A DNA stretch of 46,002 nt from Nemertoderma westbladi (taxonomy: Eukaryota > Xenacoelomorpha > Nemertodermatida > Nemertodermatidae), in contig JAUCBJ010007334.1 of the NCBI GenBank assembly GCA_032718475.1, positions 1 to 46,002 on the forward strand. The letters are read 5' to 3'. Within the stretch, counting starts at the first letter, position 1. Every line of letters starts with the position of its first letter. The notes below the pieces were generated by a model. It made no database searches. It had not been told where the DNA came from and saw only the letters and a list, made by a program, of their open reading frames with translations. Below are positions 1-10,756 of the stretch, in pieces. The translations under genes and the position numbers were made by a program.

Positions 1-830
1 TCGCAATTGTTATGTATAGCCGGTCTCTCTAACCTGTAGTGTTATCAAGAAAATTGGGAATTGGGTGATTTATCCGTATTATCCAAATAGCAATATTTCC
101 ATCAACAAATAGGTACAATTAATAACTGACGGTAAAATAACAGTACAAACAATATGATTAATGCAATTAAATTAAGTGAGTTAATGCTGTCTTTCGATTT
201 GATTGATTAATTAATTGAGATTTGTTTCGGTAACAGTTTATACTTTCGATAATTCAAGCAGTTTACTAGAGTTCTTCCCAAAAGGCCGGTGTTTCTGGCT
301 TAGACAGCAATAACAACAAAGTAACAAGTAAAACAGTAAGACTGAACACTCTCCTTATGATCGGCAGAAAAGCTACACGTCGACAGGAAAAATCGCTCTG
401 ATTGGCTCAAGCCAAACAAAGAACCTTGCATCTAATGGCTGTTTCCATGTCAGCAACCAGCTGCTAGATGTCGTAATATGAATCATCACGGCTAAGCTGT
501 GAAAGGTAGTTGGTGCATTACAAGTTTTTTGCCTTACCATGTCCGCCAAAACACGTATATAGCAGAATGATTTTTATGTCCGTTAAAACACCTGTAAAGG
601 TACCTTGCGGGCGAGGGGAATATATATACAGTTAGAAAACCTTTTTAGAGTATTCCAGCGCCTGGGGGAGAACTGGCCAGCAAAGGCAAACGTATCAGTT
701 ATCCCACAAAAGCTTTTACAGCCAGAGTCTGGGGAGTTTGGCAGAGAACCTATTAATGCTACTGAATTGAGTCCTGATACTACTACTACTACTACTACTA
801 AGATCGGCATGCTGCATTGCAGCTGCATTT
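1..830. other. Intergenic, no supported gene
   Basis: AT-rich sequence with no convincing coding region. It holds a short CTA trinucleotide run at about 777-800. The block at about 380-660 (a CCAAT-like ctctgattggct, then tttttatgtccg, then ttagagtattc) loosely resembles 12020-12210, so it may be part of a diverged dispersed repeat. The open frames here are not supported by any recognisable motif. Confidence 0.5.
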
Positions 831-1322
831 TTAAGAATGCTGTGCCGGCTTGTCAACAAAATTGCACCGCCACAACTCCCTATCACCCATGACATTTGCT
901 ACATCATCCGCATCTTTAAGGCCAGTGTCCTTTAAGATGCGTCTCAAGAAAGTCATGGGCTGTCCACCATGCTTATTCACTCCATGAGGCTGCCAAAGTA
1001 CAAGATTATGCACTGGCTGGTCCTCACGGCGAAAGCAATGTCCTGCAAAGCGGACGCGATTTTGTTCTAGTGTCAAGCTTGGGGGAACCAATGAGACACC
1101 TCCAATGTTATATAGTGTCTGGTTGGAGATGTGTGCATTGTACTTGACACAATGAACCCGGCGTAGCATTCTTGTGAATGTGCCATCCAGAGATTTGGTG
1201 TCCTCAGCAGTTAGAGCCCAGCATGGACTCCCGTAGAGGAGTACTGGAACTACTGCTGCTCTAAATAATCGCACCTTAAGTTTCCGATTAATTCTCGGTG
1301 ACTTATCGAAGTTTCTCAATTA
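831..1322 (-). pseudogene. C-terminal fragment of a non-LTR retrotransposon reverse transcriptase
   Basis: About 162 codons reading leftwards. The protein has the typical post-palm and thumb arrangement of non-LTR polyproteins: LFRAAVVPVLLYGSPCW near the start, LDGTFTRMLRRV in the middle, VRFAGHCFRREDQPVHNLVLW, then a proline/glycine-rich hinge and a closing DTGLKDADDVANVMGDRELWR stretch that can be followed in many metazoan elements of this type. The palm with the catalytic FADD box and the endonuclease are absent, so the piece is 5'-truncated. No initiating ATG exists in frame. It is a dead fragment; the clade cannot be fixed from this piece alone. Confidence 0.8.
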
Positions 1323-1912
1323 ATTCTGGAAAGCCTATTCAAGTCCTGATAGGCCGAAACGTACGTATACTGTAGCGCTGGATCAACCCCTGGTGATGCG
1401 CTGTCTCATTTTTTTCAATTTCTGTACAAATTATTACAATATTATTTATTAAAGTTGCATTAACTTAACATGTCAACTACAATTCATTGTTCATTACACA
1501 TAAATGTATTAAATTATTTTACAATTTAATTTTCCACTGACCATTTAATGGCCAGGAGTATTTCCTGGCCATTAACATTTATGATTCCTATAGTACTGTA
1601 TCTACCTATAATATTGACGTTATGGTAATATAGATGTACTGTATTAATAGTACGACGCTCTCATTCCAAAACCGAGTATGTGCTTCAGGTTTTATTTTTA
1701 AAATTAGCCAATCATCTATCTCAGATTAGATAATAGAAGTGACAGCGTCTATCGCATAATGCTTATTTTATGTGACAAAATAACATTGTTCTGATATGTA
1801 ACAAACCATGTTCTTAAAATGTTAGAACTAAACACTTATAAAACATTTTTGACTAATGTTTATGTTCTCACATTAAAATTACGCTTTTCTAACATCAACA
1901 GTTATCATTTAT
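1323..1912. other. AT-rich spacer
   Basis: No gene or clear repeat seen. The sequence ends in the TTAA that flanks the element starting at 1917. Confidence 0.5.
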
Positions 1913-3473
1913 TTAACCCTATTAGTACCGGGCTATAAAATGTTGTACAAATACCGGGAGGGGGTCATATTGACCCCCCCCCTCTAAAATCTACAAATAT
2001 TTACGAAAACGTCTGATTTTTTGTTTGTACGTAGGTATCACTTGTCTGGATCCGACCGAAAAAAAAAATTTTCGAAAAAATGTACTGGGGTGGTTATATT
2101 GCAGCACCAAAATTACAAGTAGTGCACAATTTTCACCAAATTTGAAAGTTACATTTTCGGCTAATTATTTTTCAATACAGGTTTTCTGGGGTGTAAAATA
2201 CATTGGAAAATATTAAAAAATGATATGATTACTATAAATGGCTGTTTAGTCCTCTCTGCGTAGGAAAAAAATGAAAAAAACAAGTAACCAGCACTTTTCA
2301 GTTAGAACACAAAATTTTTAATTCACTTATACGATGCTATAAATTCACATTTTCAGGTTTTCGAGGGCGCTGATTCTAATGGAATACATTTCTAATATGC
2401 TAGATCATTACTACTTGTATTTTTCGGCGTAATTTGGCAAATTTTGGTGCTAGCACCAAATTTCGTACCCATCACCAAAAAGTACAAGTTTGCAATGTCC
2501 AGTGCAGTTTTTATTGATTCCATCGGATTCAGGACCCTCATAAACCCGTATAACGCAAGAAACAAGGTGATACTATCTACTTATCAATTTGCATATTTTC
2601 CAAAATTTGGTGCTGGCACAACAATTTTCACCCACCGGCGAAAAATACAAGTTTGACAACTCTTATGAAATTTTTACTGATTCCATTGAATTCAGAACCA
2701 TCACAAACCTGTATAACGCAAGAAACAAGGTGACACAATCAATTGATATATTTGATGGTTTTCAAAATTTGGTGCTAGCACCACATTTTGCACCCACATC
2801 CGAAAAATACAAGTTTGAGATGTCTAGTTCGATAATTATATTTTCCATTGAATTCAGAACAGCCATAAACCTCTAAAACGCAAGAAATAAATTCTCACAA
2901 GCAATTTTATCTATTGAATGGATTTTCAAAATTTCGTGCTAGCACCAAAATTTGCACACAGCACCGAAAAATACAAGTTTGATACGCTTGGTGCAACTCG
3001 TATATATTTCTTCGAATCCAGAAACCCAAAAAACCCCAATTGCGTAAAAAACAAGTTTCAAACGATCAATTTACAAAATTGACTTATTTCAAAATTTGGT
3101 GCTGGCACCAAAATTTGGCACCCACCGAAATAAACAAGTTTAAAATTTCTAAATCAATTTATATTAATTCCATCAAATTTCTAACACCAAAATACCCGTG
3201 TAAATAAAAAATAGAGATGTTACAATTCATATTTAATGAAATGTAATTTTCAAAAAACGTCTCAAAAAAAGTGCCAAAAGTAGGGTTAAAAAATGGCGCT
3301 ATAACTCGAAAAGTACCCAATATTTTTGAAAACGGTTTTCACTACTAGGAAGACAATAGATTTTTAGGAAAAGTCATAAAATTTCAGATTCCCAACTGCG
3401 TTTGTTTCAGAATTATAATAAAAAAACCACGGGAGGGGTCATATTGACCCCTCCCCGGGTTTAATAGGGTTAA
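1913..3473. mobile_element. TTAA-flanked non-autonomous (piggyBac-type) element
   Basis: The element proper is 1917-3469. It is flanked by TTAA on both sides (1913-1916 and 3470-3473), and its ends are inverted: left ccctattagtaccggg, right read on the minus strand ccctattaaacccgggg. Just inside, both ends carry a gggaggggtcatattgacccc-like subterminal palindrome. TTAA target duplication and a CCCT start are hallmarks of the piggyBac superfamily. It has no transposase; the inside is five ~163-bp direct repeats and AT-rich DNA. Open frames at 2444-2876 are products of the repeat, not genes. Confidence 0.85.
2443..3260. repeat. Five ~163-bp internal direct repeats
   Basis: The motif tttggtgctagcacc (or ggtgctggcacc), followed by a run ending in aaaatacaagttt, recurs at 2443, 2607, 2768, 2934 and 3097 (spacing 164, 161, 166, 163). 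Each unit carries the palindrome ggtgctagcacc. Copies are diverged by point changes. The last units are found again in 15297-16440. Confidence 0.85.
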
Positions 3474-3617
3474 TGTCTAACAAAGACATTATAGAGTAAT
3501 GTTAAAATAACATATATTGAACATCTAAATATTCTATCAAACAAGGGAATGACATTTATCAACATTTATAACAAATTAATGATGTTTTTCTGACATTCCT
3601 CGAAAGTAAATTGTTTG

Positions 3618-4050
3618 CAGGGTACTTACTCACTTACCTACTTACTTACTTACTGACGGACTCACTTACTTGCTCACTCACTTACATTCTTATTTCGGTC
3701 ACTCTCTCAATCACTCACTCATTCACTCACACATTCACTCACTCATTCATTCACCCACTCAATCAAATGCCAAATTTATTTTTAAAATAGCAAAAGGTTT
3801 GTTGTTTGTTGTGGTTTAATGTGTTTGATGACAGAAAGACTTGCATACACTAGATACACTCTACATACTATCAAAACAGAATAACTAACATCGCAAATGT
3901 CTTAATTTTGAAGAACTTGTTAAGAACTATACTTACTTACTTACCTACTTACTTACCTACTTACTTAACTACTTACTTACTTAAATACTTACATACATAC
4001 TTACTACTTACTTTATTTACTTACTTACTTACTTATTGTCATAATTGTCA
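3618..4050. repeat. Degenerate ACTT/ACTC microsatellite
   Basis: Long stretches of (cttactta)n and (actcactc)n at 3618-3770 and 3930-4040, separated by ordinary AT-rich DNA. It flanks the retrotransposon fragment at 4323-5015 on its 3' side; a similar array lies on the other side. Confidence 0.9.
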
Positions 4051-4322
4051 TAATTATATAATAGTAAGTAATAATAAGTAATACTGTAAAAAACCTTGTA
4101 AAAAAGTATGTTTTAAGAAAGTACTGTAGGGAACATACTAAGAAAATTAAGGTGTGTACTGTAGGTCTGTACTGGTATCTAGGTAAGTTTAAATAACTGA
4201 AATGGTTGCGGTTTATATTATCAAATGAGCAAAGGGCGGGAAATTTAAACAATACAAGGGAATTAAATAATATAAAATAATTAAACTGATTTTGAAATTG
4301 TTTATGATATGAGTTCCTGACT

Positions 4323-5015
4323 CTACTGTCCCACCCTTGTGTCGGCGTTGGCCAGCAAGATGGACGGCGATGCTTCTGCCCCAACAAAAACTGGGTGTTT
4401 CTGTGCCGATCTCGACCCCCTTAAGCACATCAGGGAGGCCCGCAGCAGCGCGAAGCTGAACTGCCTCCGCACCCAGCTCACGCACTCCGAGTAGCGCAGC
4501 TCGCGCCGGTCCGCCAGCTTTGAAGCGAGGTGCTTCACGAACAGCGTCGTGGAGGGAGATATTCCCCCCAATGCTGAGAATATCAGCGTTTCATTGTTGC
4601 GATTCATAGTTTCATTGTTATCATTGTTGCGTTTCCGGGTTTCGTGGAATAGGTGGGCGGCGTCGACGTCCATTGCGGCGTTGGTCGGGGCGAGGGGGTT
4701 GAAGACGGATACATCTATGTACGTCTTTTGATATCGATTCCCCCAAAACCCAGAGACCGACACGTCCAACCGAGCTTGTTGGTCCACGGAAGTGGACGTG
4801 CGGGAGAACTGCTCGCTGGTGATTGGCTGCAGGTGCGGCTCGATGGCAACGTTATGAGCGACCTCGGTTAACGTTGTGGCGACGAAATCCCGGAGCTCGT
4901 TGTGCCTAATTGACGGGTAACCGCCGGTGGGACAAGACAAGATGTGGTTTGTTGAAAATCTTGTCCCACAGGCACAACGAGCTGGGAGCGACTCGGGCTG
5001 CCACCCATAATGCAA
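4323..5015 (-). pseudogene. Restriction-like endonuclease C-terminus of an R2-type non-LTR retrotransposon (fragment)
   Basis: A 230-codon frame. Residues 14-28 form a zinc-binding CCHC motif (C14, C16, H24, C28), followed by PTGG and RHNELRD (37-43), then EPHLQP, ARLDV (D84), and YIDVSVFNP (D101). This order (CCHC, RHN, spaced acidic residues) is that of the PD-(D/E)XK-like endonuclease domain at the C-terminus of R2-group non-LTR elements, where it nicks target DNA for target-primed reverse transcription. The reverse transcriptase is missing. Residues 127-143 (Asn/Thr/Glu-rich) look like a small simple-repeat expansion. No protein sequence of this type continues upstream of 5015, where microsatellite begins. 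A broken relative lies at 40109-40453. Confidence 0.75.
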
Positions 5016-5029
5016 CTGATAAGTCTAGG

Positions 5030-5620
5030 TAAGTTTACTACTTAAATAGGTATAATGTAAGTTAGTAACTACGTACGGAAGTAAGTGAGTACGTATGTAA
5101 GTTACTAAGTAAGTTAGTTAGTATATACTTAAGTAGGTAGGTAAGTTAGTATGTACGTACGCAATTACGTACTACATAAGTTACAAATTAAGTAAGTACA
5201 CATGCAAGTACTTAAGTAAGTTACTAATCAAGTACCCATGTAAGTAAGTAAGAACGTAAATTACTGAGTGTGTAATAAGTAGACCTATGTCAGCAAGTGA
5301 CTGATGTACTTAATTACTTACCTTGCATAATTACTCACTTATTAGCCAATGACTTATGTACTTACTTACTCTACATACCTACTTACTTACCTACCTACCT
5401 TCCCACCTACTTACCACACTTACTTCCTACTTACGAATTTACGTACTCACTCAATTACTTACTTTCTCATTTACTCACTCACTTAAATGCATACTTACTC
5501 ACTTACATGTTGTAGTAACATACATAATAATTAAATAACTACGGTGCCGCCTTGTTCGCGGAAAATCTGATTTGTTCTTTCTTACTTACTCACTCACTCA
5601 CTTACTTTCCTATTTGTCCA
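5030..5620. repeat. Degenerate AAGT/ACTT microsatellite
   Basis: 5030-5290 is rich in (aagtaagt)n, and 5290-5520 plus 5578-5650 in (ttacttac)n, so the tetranucleotide switches strand at about 5290. Apparent Tyr/Leu/Thr-rich open frames here are microsatellite translation, not genes. Confidence 0.9.
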
Positions 5621-5654
5621 CCCACACACTCACTCTTTCAATCACTCGCTCGCT

Positions 5655-5905
5655 CAGAGAGTTAGTTAGTAAGAGGGTACGTAGTACCGGTTAGTAAGAG
5701 TTAGTTGGAGAGTTAGTTAGTAAGAGGGTACGTAGTACCGATTAGTAAGAGTTGGTTGGAGAGTTAGTAGTAAGAGGGTACATAGTACCGGTTAGTAAGA
5801 GTTAGTGGGAGAGTTAGGGGTAAGAGGGTACGTAGTACCGGTAGTAGGAGTTGTAGAATTACTTAGTAAGAGGGTACGTAGAGTACCGTTAGTAGTAAGA
5901 ATTAG
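5655..5905. repeat. ~52-bp tandem repeat, about five copies
   Basis: Units contain gagagttagttagtaagagg followed by gtacgtagtaccggttagta. Copies start near 5656, 5709, 5759, 5810 and 5850 and become more diverged to the right. The gtacgtagtac core is close to palindromic. Confidence 0.85.
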
Positions 5906-6019
5906 TGGTAGGAGGATATGTATAAGATATAGTATATAAGAGACTAGAGAGCACAGTATACCATAGAAGTAGTAGCCAGAAAGGTAGGTAGGGTAATAGC
6001 ACAAAACAGAGATAAAACA

Positions 6020-6300
6020 AAACAAAATAAAAAAAAATCAAGAATATTAGGATCACCTCCGAACTACAGAAGAGCCTTCAAGGTGGCCTTCGAAGGTCTG
6101 GTAGACCACCTGGGGCTGAAGGGCGAGTCGGTGTAATACAACAGCCGGCATCTAGTAGACAGGGAGGTGGATACACATATCACGTGGGAGAAGTTGGAAG
6201 CGGATAGATTTGGGGAGAAGCGACTGAAAGAAGTCGCCAGGGGAGAAAGGCCGAGAGAGAATGAGGAGCGTTATGTAGACGAGCATATAATATAATATAT
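6020..6300 (+). pseudogene. Possible short coding relic (unrecognised)
   Basis: From about 6046 one frame reads PPNYRRAFKVAFEGLVDHLG, then a single TAA near 6134, and continues in the same frame as RHLVDREVDTHITWEKLEAD and an Arg/Glu-rich tail to about 6290. The composition is GC-richer and more codon-like than the repeats on both sides. It is too short and interrupted for a family assignment; a gag-like or host exon relic are both possible. Confidence 0.3.
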
Positions 6301-6397
6301 GATAATAATAGCCTTATAATAATTATATAAGTAACTCGCATATATATATTATAAAGTATGTACCGTAGTCAAGCACAACCTTTTCCAATTAGCTACC

Positions 6398-7614
6398 TGG
6401 AAGCGAACTTAGATCCTGTAAGTGAACTTAGAACCAAGATCTGAACTTAGATCCTGGAGACGAACTTAGATCCTGGAAGTGAACTTAGATCCTGGAAGTG
6501 AACAAACCAAGATCTGAGCTTAGATCCTGGAGGCAAACTTAGATCCTGGAAGCGAACTTAGATCCTGGAAGCGAACTTAGATCCCGGAGGCGAACTTAGA
6601 TCCTGGAAGCGAACTTAGAACCTAGATGTAAACGTAGATCCTGAAGGCGAACTCAGTGCCTTGAAGCGAACTTATATCCTGGAAGTGAACGTAGAACCAA
6701 GATCTGAGCTTAGATCCTGGAAGCGAACTGAGATCCTAAAGACGAACTTAGATCCTTGATGTTAATTTAAACTCTGGAAGTGAACTTAGATCCTGGAAGC
6801 GAACTTAGATCCTGGAAACGAACTTAGATCCTGGAAGTGAACTTAGAACCAAGATCTGAACTTAGATCCTGTAGGTGAACTTAGATCCTGGAAGCGAACT
6901 TAGATCCTGGAAGTGAACGAACCAAGATCTGAGCTTAGATCCTGGAGGCGAACTTAAATCCTGGAAGCGAACTTAGATCCTGGAAACGAACTTAGAACCT
7001 AGATGTAAACGTAGATCCTGGAGGCGAGCTCAGATCCTGGAAGCGAACTTAGATCCTGGAAGTGAACTTAGATCCAAGATCTGCCTTAGATACTGGAAGC
7101 GAACTTAGATCCTAAAGACGAACTTAGATCCTTGATGTTAATTTAGAACCTGGAAGTGAACTTAGAACCTGGAAGCGAACTTAGATCCTGGAAGCTAACT
7201 TAGATCCTGGAAGCGAACTTAGATCCTGGAAGCGAACTTAGATCCTGGAAGTGAACTTAGATCCTGGAAGCGAACTTAGATCCTGGAAGTGAACTTAGAA
7301 CCAAAATCTGAACTTAGATCCTGTAGGCGAACTTAGATCCTGGAAGCGAACTTAGATCCTGGAAGTGAACTTAGAACCAATATCTGAACTTAGATCCTGG
7401 AGGCGAACTTAGATCCTGGAAGCGAACTTAGATCCTGGAAGTCAACTTAGAACAAATATCTGAACTTAGATCCTGGAGGCAAACTTAGATCCTGGAAGTG
7501 AACTTAGATCCTGGAAGTGAACTTAGAACCAATATCTGAACTTAGATCCTGGAGGCGAACTTAGATCCTGGAAGTGAACTTAGATCCTGGAAGTGAACGA
7601 ACCAAGATCTGACC
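6398..7614. repeat. Satellite array, 19-bp unit (~60 copies)
   Basis: Units read gaacttagatcctggaagc with frequent c/t change in the last base and indels. Periodic variants (aaccaagatctga-containing units) recur every few copies, so the array has a weak higher-order structure. About 1.2 kb in all, with sharp ends against AT-rich DNA. No coding potential. Confidence 0.95.
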
Positions 7615-7619
7615 TTAGT

Positions 7620-8150
7620 TTATTAACTTCTGAAAAATTAAACTTCTGAATTAAAATAATTAAATGATTATATTTTGCTATTATACTAATTAATATACAA
7701 GTTAATTAATGAATTATAAAACGTACCGATACAACTATTATTATTCTTTACATTTCACCGGGCCTTGACCCATTGTGCCTATCCTATACTGTACTTAAAA
7801 ACAATATATCACAAATAATATAATTTGTATGTTCGGTTACCTACCCAGTCCGCTAACTCGCCCCGCTAACTAAATCTGGATCCCCGAGTGGCCAAAATCT
7901 CACCTCATTCATCGCAAAGGTGCAGTACGATCTTCAGTATAATTAAATGGTGCGGAATTAAATAAACTATGTAAGTTATATTGCGCCATTGCGTTGCGTT
8001 TTCCAAGAACCCCATTATATGGGGGGTAAACTCTACGCCTACTCTTACAGCAAATGCCTAGACACGCCTACACATACAGTACATATACCTGTCTGCCGGT
8101 AAGCCAATACATCTCACTGTTGATCCTCAAAATTATCGAATATAATAATA
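7620..8150. other. AT-rich spacer
   Basis: No gene seen. It contains short taggccta- and ccggta-type words common in this window. Confidence 0.5.
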
Positions 8151-8154
8151 AATA

Positions 8155-8500
8155 TCGGTAAATCGGTAAAAATATCGAGTGTTGAAAAATATCGAGAGTA
8201 AAAATATCGAGTGTTGAAAAATATCGAGAGTAAAAATATCGATAGTAACAATTATTTTTAATAAGGGTTGTATGATAATTGTTTTCCTAAAAATGTTCTA
8301 GTACAAAAAAATGTGTTCTGGTGTATTACTCTCGATATTTTTCAACATTCGATATTTTTCAACACTCGTTATTTTCGATATTTTTCATCTCGCGTTATTT
8401 TTACTCTCGATATTTTTTAATCACGTTAATTTTCAACACTTGTTATTTTTACTCTCGTTATTTTTACTCTCGATATTTTTCAAGTCTCGATATATTTTTC
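8155..8500. repeat. Inverted repeat of ATATCGAG-containing short units
   Basis: 8160-8250 has repeats of aaaaatatcgagagt and aaaatatcgagtgttg. 8325-8500 has their reverse complements (ttactctcgatatttttcaa, caacactcg). The two blocks could pair over a ~75-bp loop. Ile/Phe/Tyr-rich open frames across the right block are only repeat translation. Confidence 0.85.
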
Positions 8501-8734
8501 ACCATTACCTTGTAATTTAATTTAGAGCGATTCGATTGCATATTACTGGAACCAAATAAACTAATATCACTGTTGTTAGCCATATAATTTGCTATTGCTC
8601 TGCATCTCTGAAGCAAATTAATATAATGATAATGTGCTGAAGTAAACCAATTTCGCGTTTCACCATGATAGCAAACCATCCAATTGAATATTGCCCAATG
8701 TATCTAGATGTCAACTGAAGTGATAATTAGACGC

Positions 8735-8960
8735 TATCTTGATTGGCTACAGCTGATTGTATGGCATTCGTTAGCACATACAACTTCAAGGCCTTATATA
8801 TATCACTTTTTATGCTAAACATTCAAATCAATTTTATTTCGTTCAGGTATTTAAAGAGTATATTATTTACTTACAGTATATTATCAAATTAGTTGTTCCC
8901 CAATGAACATCACAGATTTCACTATCTTTGTTACACGGAAAGTGGGATCGTATATAAAAG
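8735..8960 (+). promoter_or_regulatory. Candidate CCAAT/TATA promoter and short first exon
   Basis: A reversed CCAAT box (tgattggct, about 8738-8747) is followed by ccttatatatatcac (about 8792-8806) and, about 100 bp downstream, an ATG at 8903. The ATG opens a 19-codon frame that ends at aaaag, followed by a GTAAGC donor at 8961. The reading phase of this exon does not join directly to the OB-fold exon at 9191, so a missing intermediate exon, another donor, or mere coincidence is possible. Confidence 0.3.
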
Positions 8961-9190
8961 GTAAGCAAGCATATTTATTTATCCACCATGTTTATTTCAT
9001 TCGGTTGTATTGAAAAATATCACGAGAAATAATATCAGAAATATACAATATTATACTCGCATTATTTTTCAAATAGCTATAATAATATCAAGATTCGCGA
9101 GTTCATTAGTTTACTCATTGTCATCAAAAGAAAATCGTTAATTTCCTGGCTGTTAATATATTTTTAATTTATCTTTCATGTCCAATAAAG

Positions 9191-9427
9191 GCCTTTCTGG
9201 TTGACGTTGAGGAGATAGAGCGAGAATCGGCCAAGGGAGAAGCATTAAAACTCTTAGAATGGACTCTTCGTGACTCCACAAAACACGAGATTACTTTAAC
9301 GCTGTGGAATGCAGCAGAGAATTACAGAGAATTCAAAGGGGGCTCCATCATTTCGTTTCGAAATGTAATGATGAAAGCGTTCGCTAACGAAAAAAGGTTA
9401 ACGGCAACCAAATCATTCCAAGCCTCG
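9191..9427 (+). CDS. Internal exon encoding an RPA-like OB-fold domain
   Basis: The frame from 9191 to 9427 is open for exactly 79 codons. It sits between an AG acceptor (aataaag, 9190) and a GT donor (tcg then gttagt, 9428), and continues only seven codons into the following DNA before a stop. The peptide has the shape of replication protein A single-strand-DNA-binding OB-folds: FLVDVEE, LLEWTLRDST (residues 21-30), EITLTLWNAAENY (33-45), GGSIISFRNVMM (50-61), RLTATKSF (69-76). The TLRDST then ITLTLW then SIISFRNV order corresponds to successive OB-fold strands. It lacks a start codon, so it must be an internal exon. It could belong to a host RPA1-like gene or to a Helitron, which often carry RPA-like proteins; no helicase is visible nearby. 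Confidence 0.5.
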
Positions 9428-10756
9428 GTTAGTTATTTAACAACCTTCATATAGAACGTTACTCAGGTTATAAGATCGAACTTTTTTTACGTAAGTTAAT
9501 ACGATCGAGCGGAAGGGGAGGTGGAGGGGGGGGGGGGGGGGGGGGGGGTTGTTGTACTATGTCGATATATTTTAAAATTGACATTTAAGGGGTGTTAGTT
9601 CTTTAGCTGTTCCCTCGGTAGATAAAATTATTGAAAAAAGAATATTATTATTAACTCAAAATAATGTAAGTATAATTTATTAGTATAAAAAATATTATTA
9701 TAAAAAACAGCCGGTTAAGTATTACATTTCGGCCTTGTGAGTAGTGAAATTTTAATTATTGTTGGATATTATACTGTGTAATAGGTGGCAACCCCTGGAT
9801 AGGTGGCAACCCCATATTTGGTTAAGATATGAGTATTCCCTAACACCCTCGCGTTTTCTATTGGTCGACTTATTTATTTGTAGTGGGTTGCTGTAAAGTT
9901 CCTGAATCTTGGGGAATCCCTTTTCAGTTACATGATTGGTTGGTTAATCTACAGTAGGGACTCAATATAGCTGGGTAAATGAACCACATAGACAGGCTTT
10001 GCTCATAGCCTAGGACTACAGGGGCGTAAGGCTTCTGTGTAATAATAGTACTATTGTTATTGTTAACTATATTGCTGTTCTATTTATATCTGTATATATT
10101 TTATACATTTATATCTGTATATATGTTTACGCTTTTAGACCTTTAGCAGTTTAACCTGCCAATTTTAAATGTCTTTTTAATTATGAATCGACTTTGCCCG
10201 TACCAATTACTTGGTGTACTGAATTTACATCCGCCGAAGCCAGTCCATGCGCGGCGTATGACCCACGGTGTGGGAGACTGGATTCGGGTTCCAGAGGAAG
10301 TTATTGCGGTGTAGGCTACTTTGTATTATTTGATTGATTGCTACTATACAATCTCTGACAACTATATTTACTTTCGGGAAAATATTAACAGTTCCTGTTG
10401 GGACGTCACGCTTTAAGTATGAAACAGAGTTATGACTTACACTAATCACAACTAGATGGCCACTGAGTTTCGTAAATAGCGCATTCTTTAGGAGATGCTT
10501 TATTAACCTTCACACGACTTCACACTACTTCACACTAACTTACACTAATTTGCCGACCATCACTGATTTTTATCATATATAAGGAAGATTGCAACTGACA
10601 CACGTAGGGATTATGAAATAGCATTTAATTCACAAAAAAACCACTATAATTTGAGTCACAGTTGCTACCGGTAGACCCTTCTTCCGCTTACCTCAGTAAT
10701 CAAGAAGATTGAGGGGTTTACGATTATTTATCGGTATTCTCCAAATATAACATCCA
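9428..10756. other. Spacer with a 23-bp poly-G tract
   Basis: Contains a G homopolymer at 9526-9548 and a 17-bp direct duplication (ataggtggcaacccc) near 9781-9812. Nothing else is recognisable. The small open frames are not supported. Confidence 0.5.

Noticed and set aside
5297-5538. Leu/Tyr/Thr-rich frames
   Set aside because: Microsatellite translation.
6398-7614. CRISPR array
   Set aside because: Units are contiguous with no unique spacers; it is a satellite in a eukaryotic sequence.
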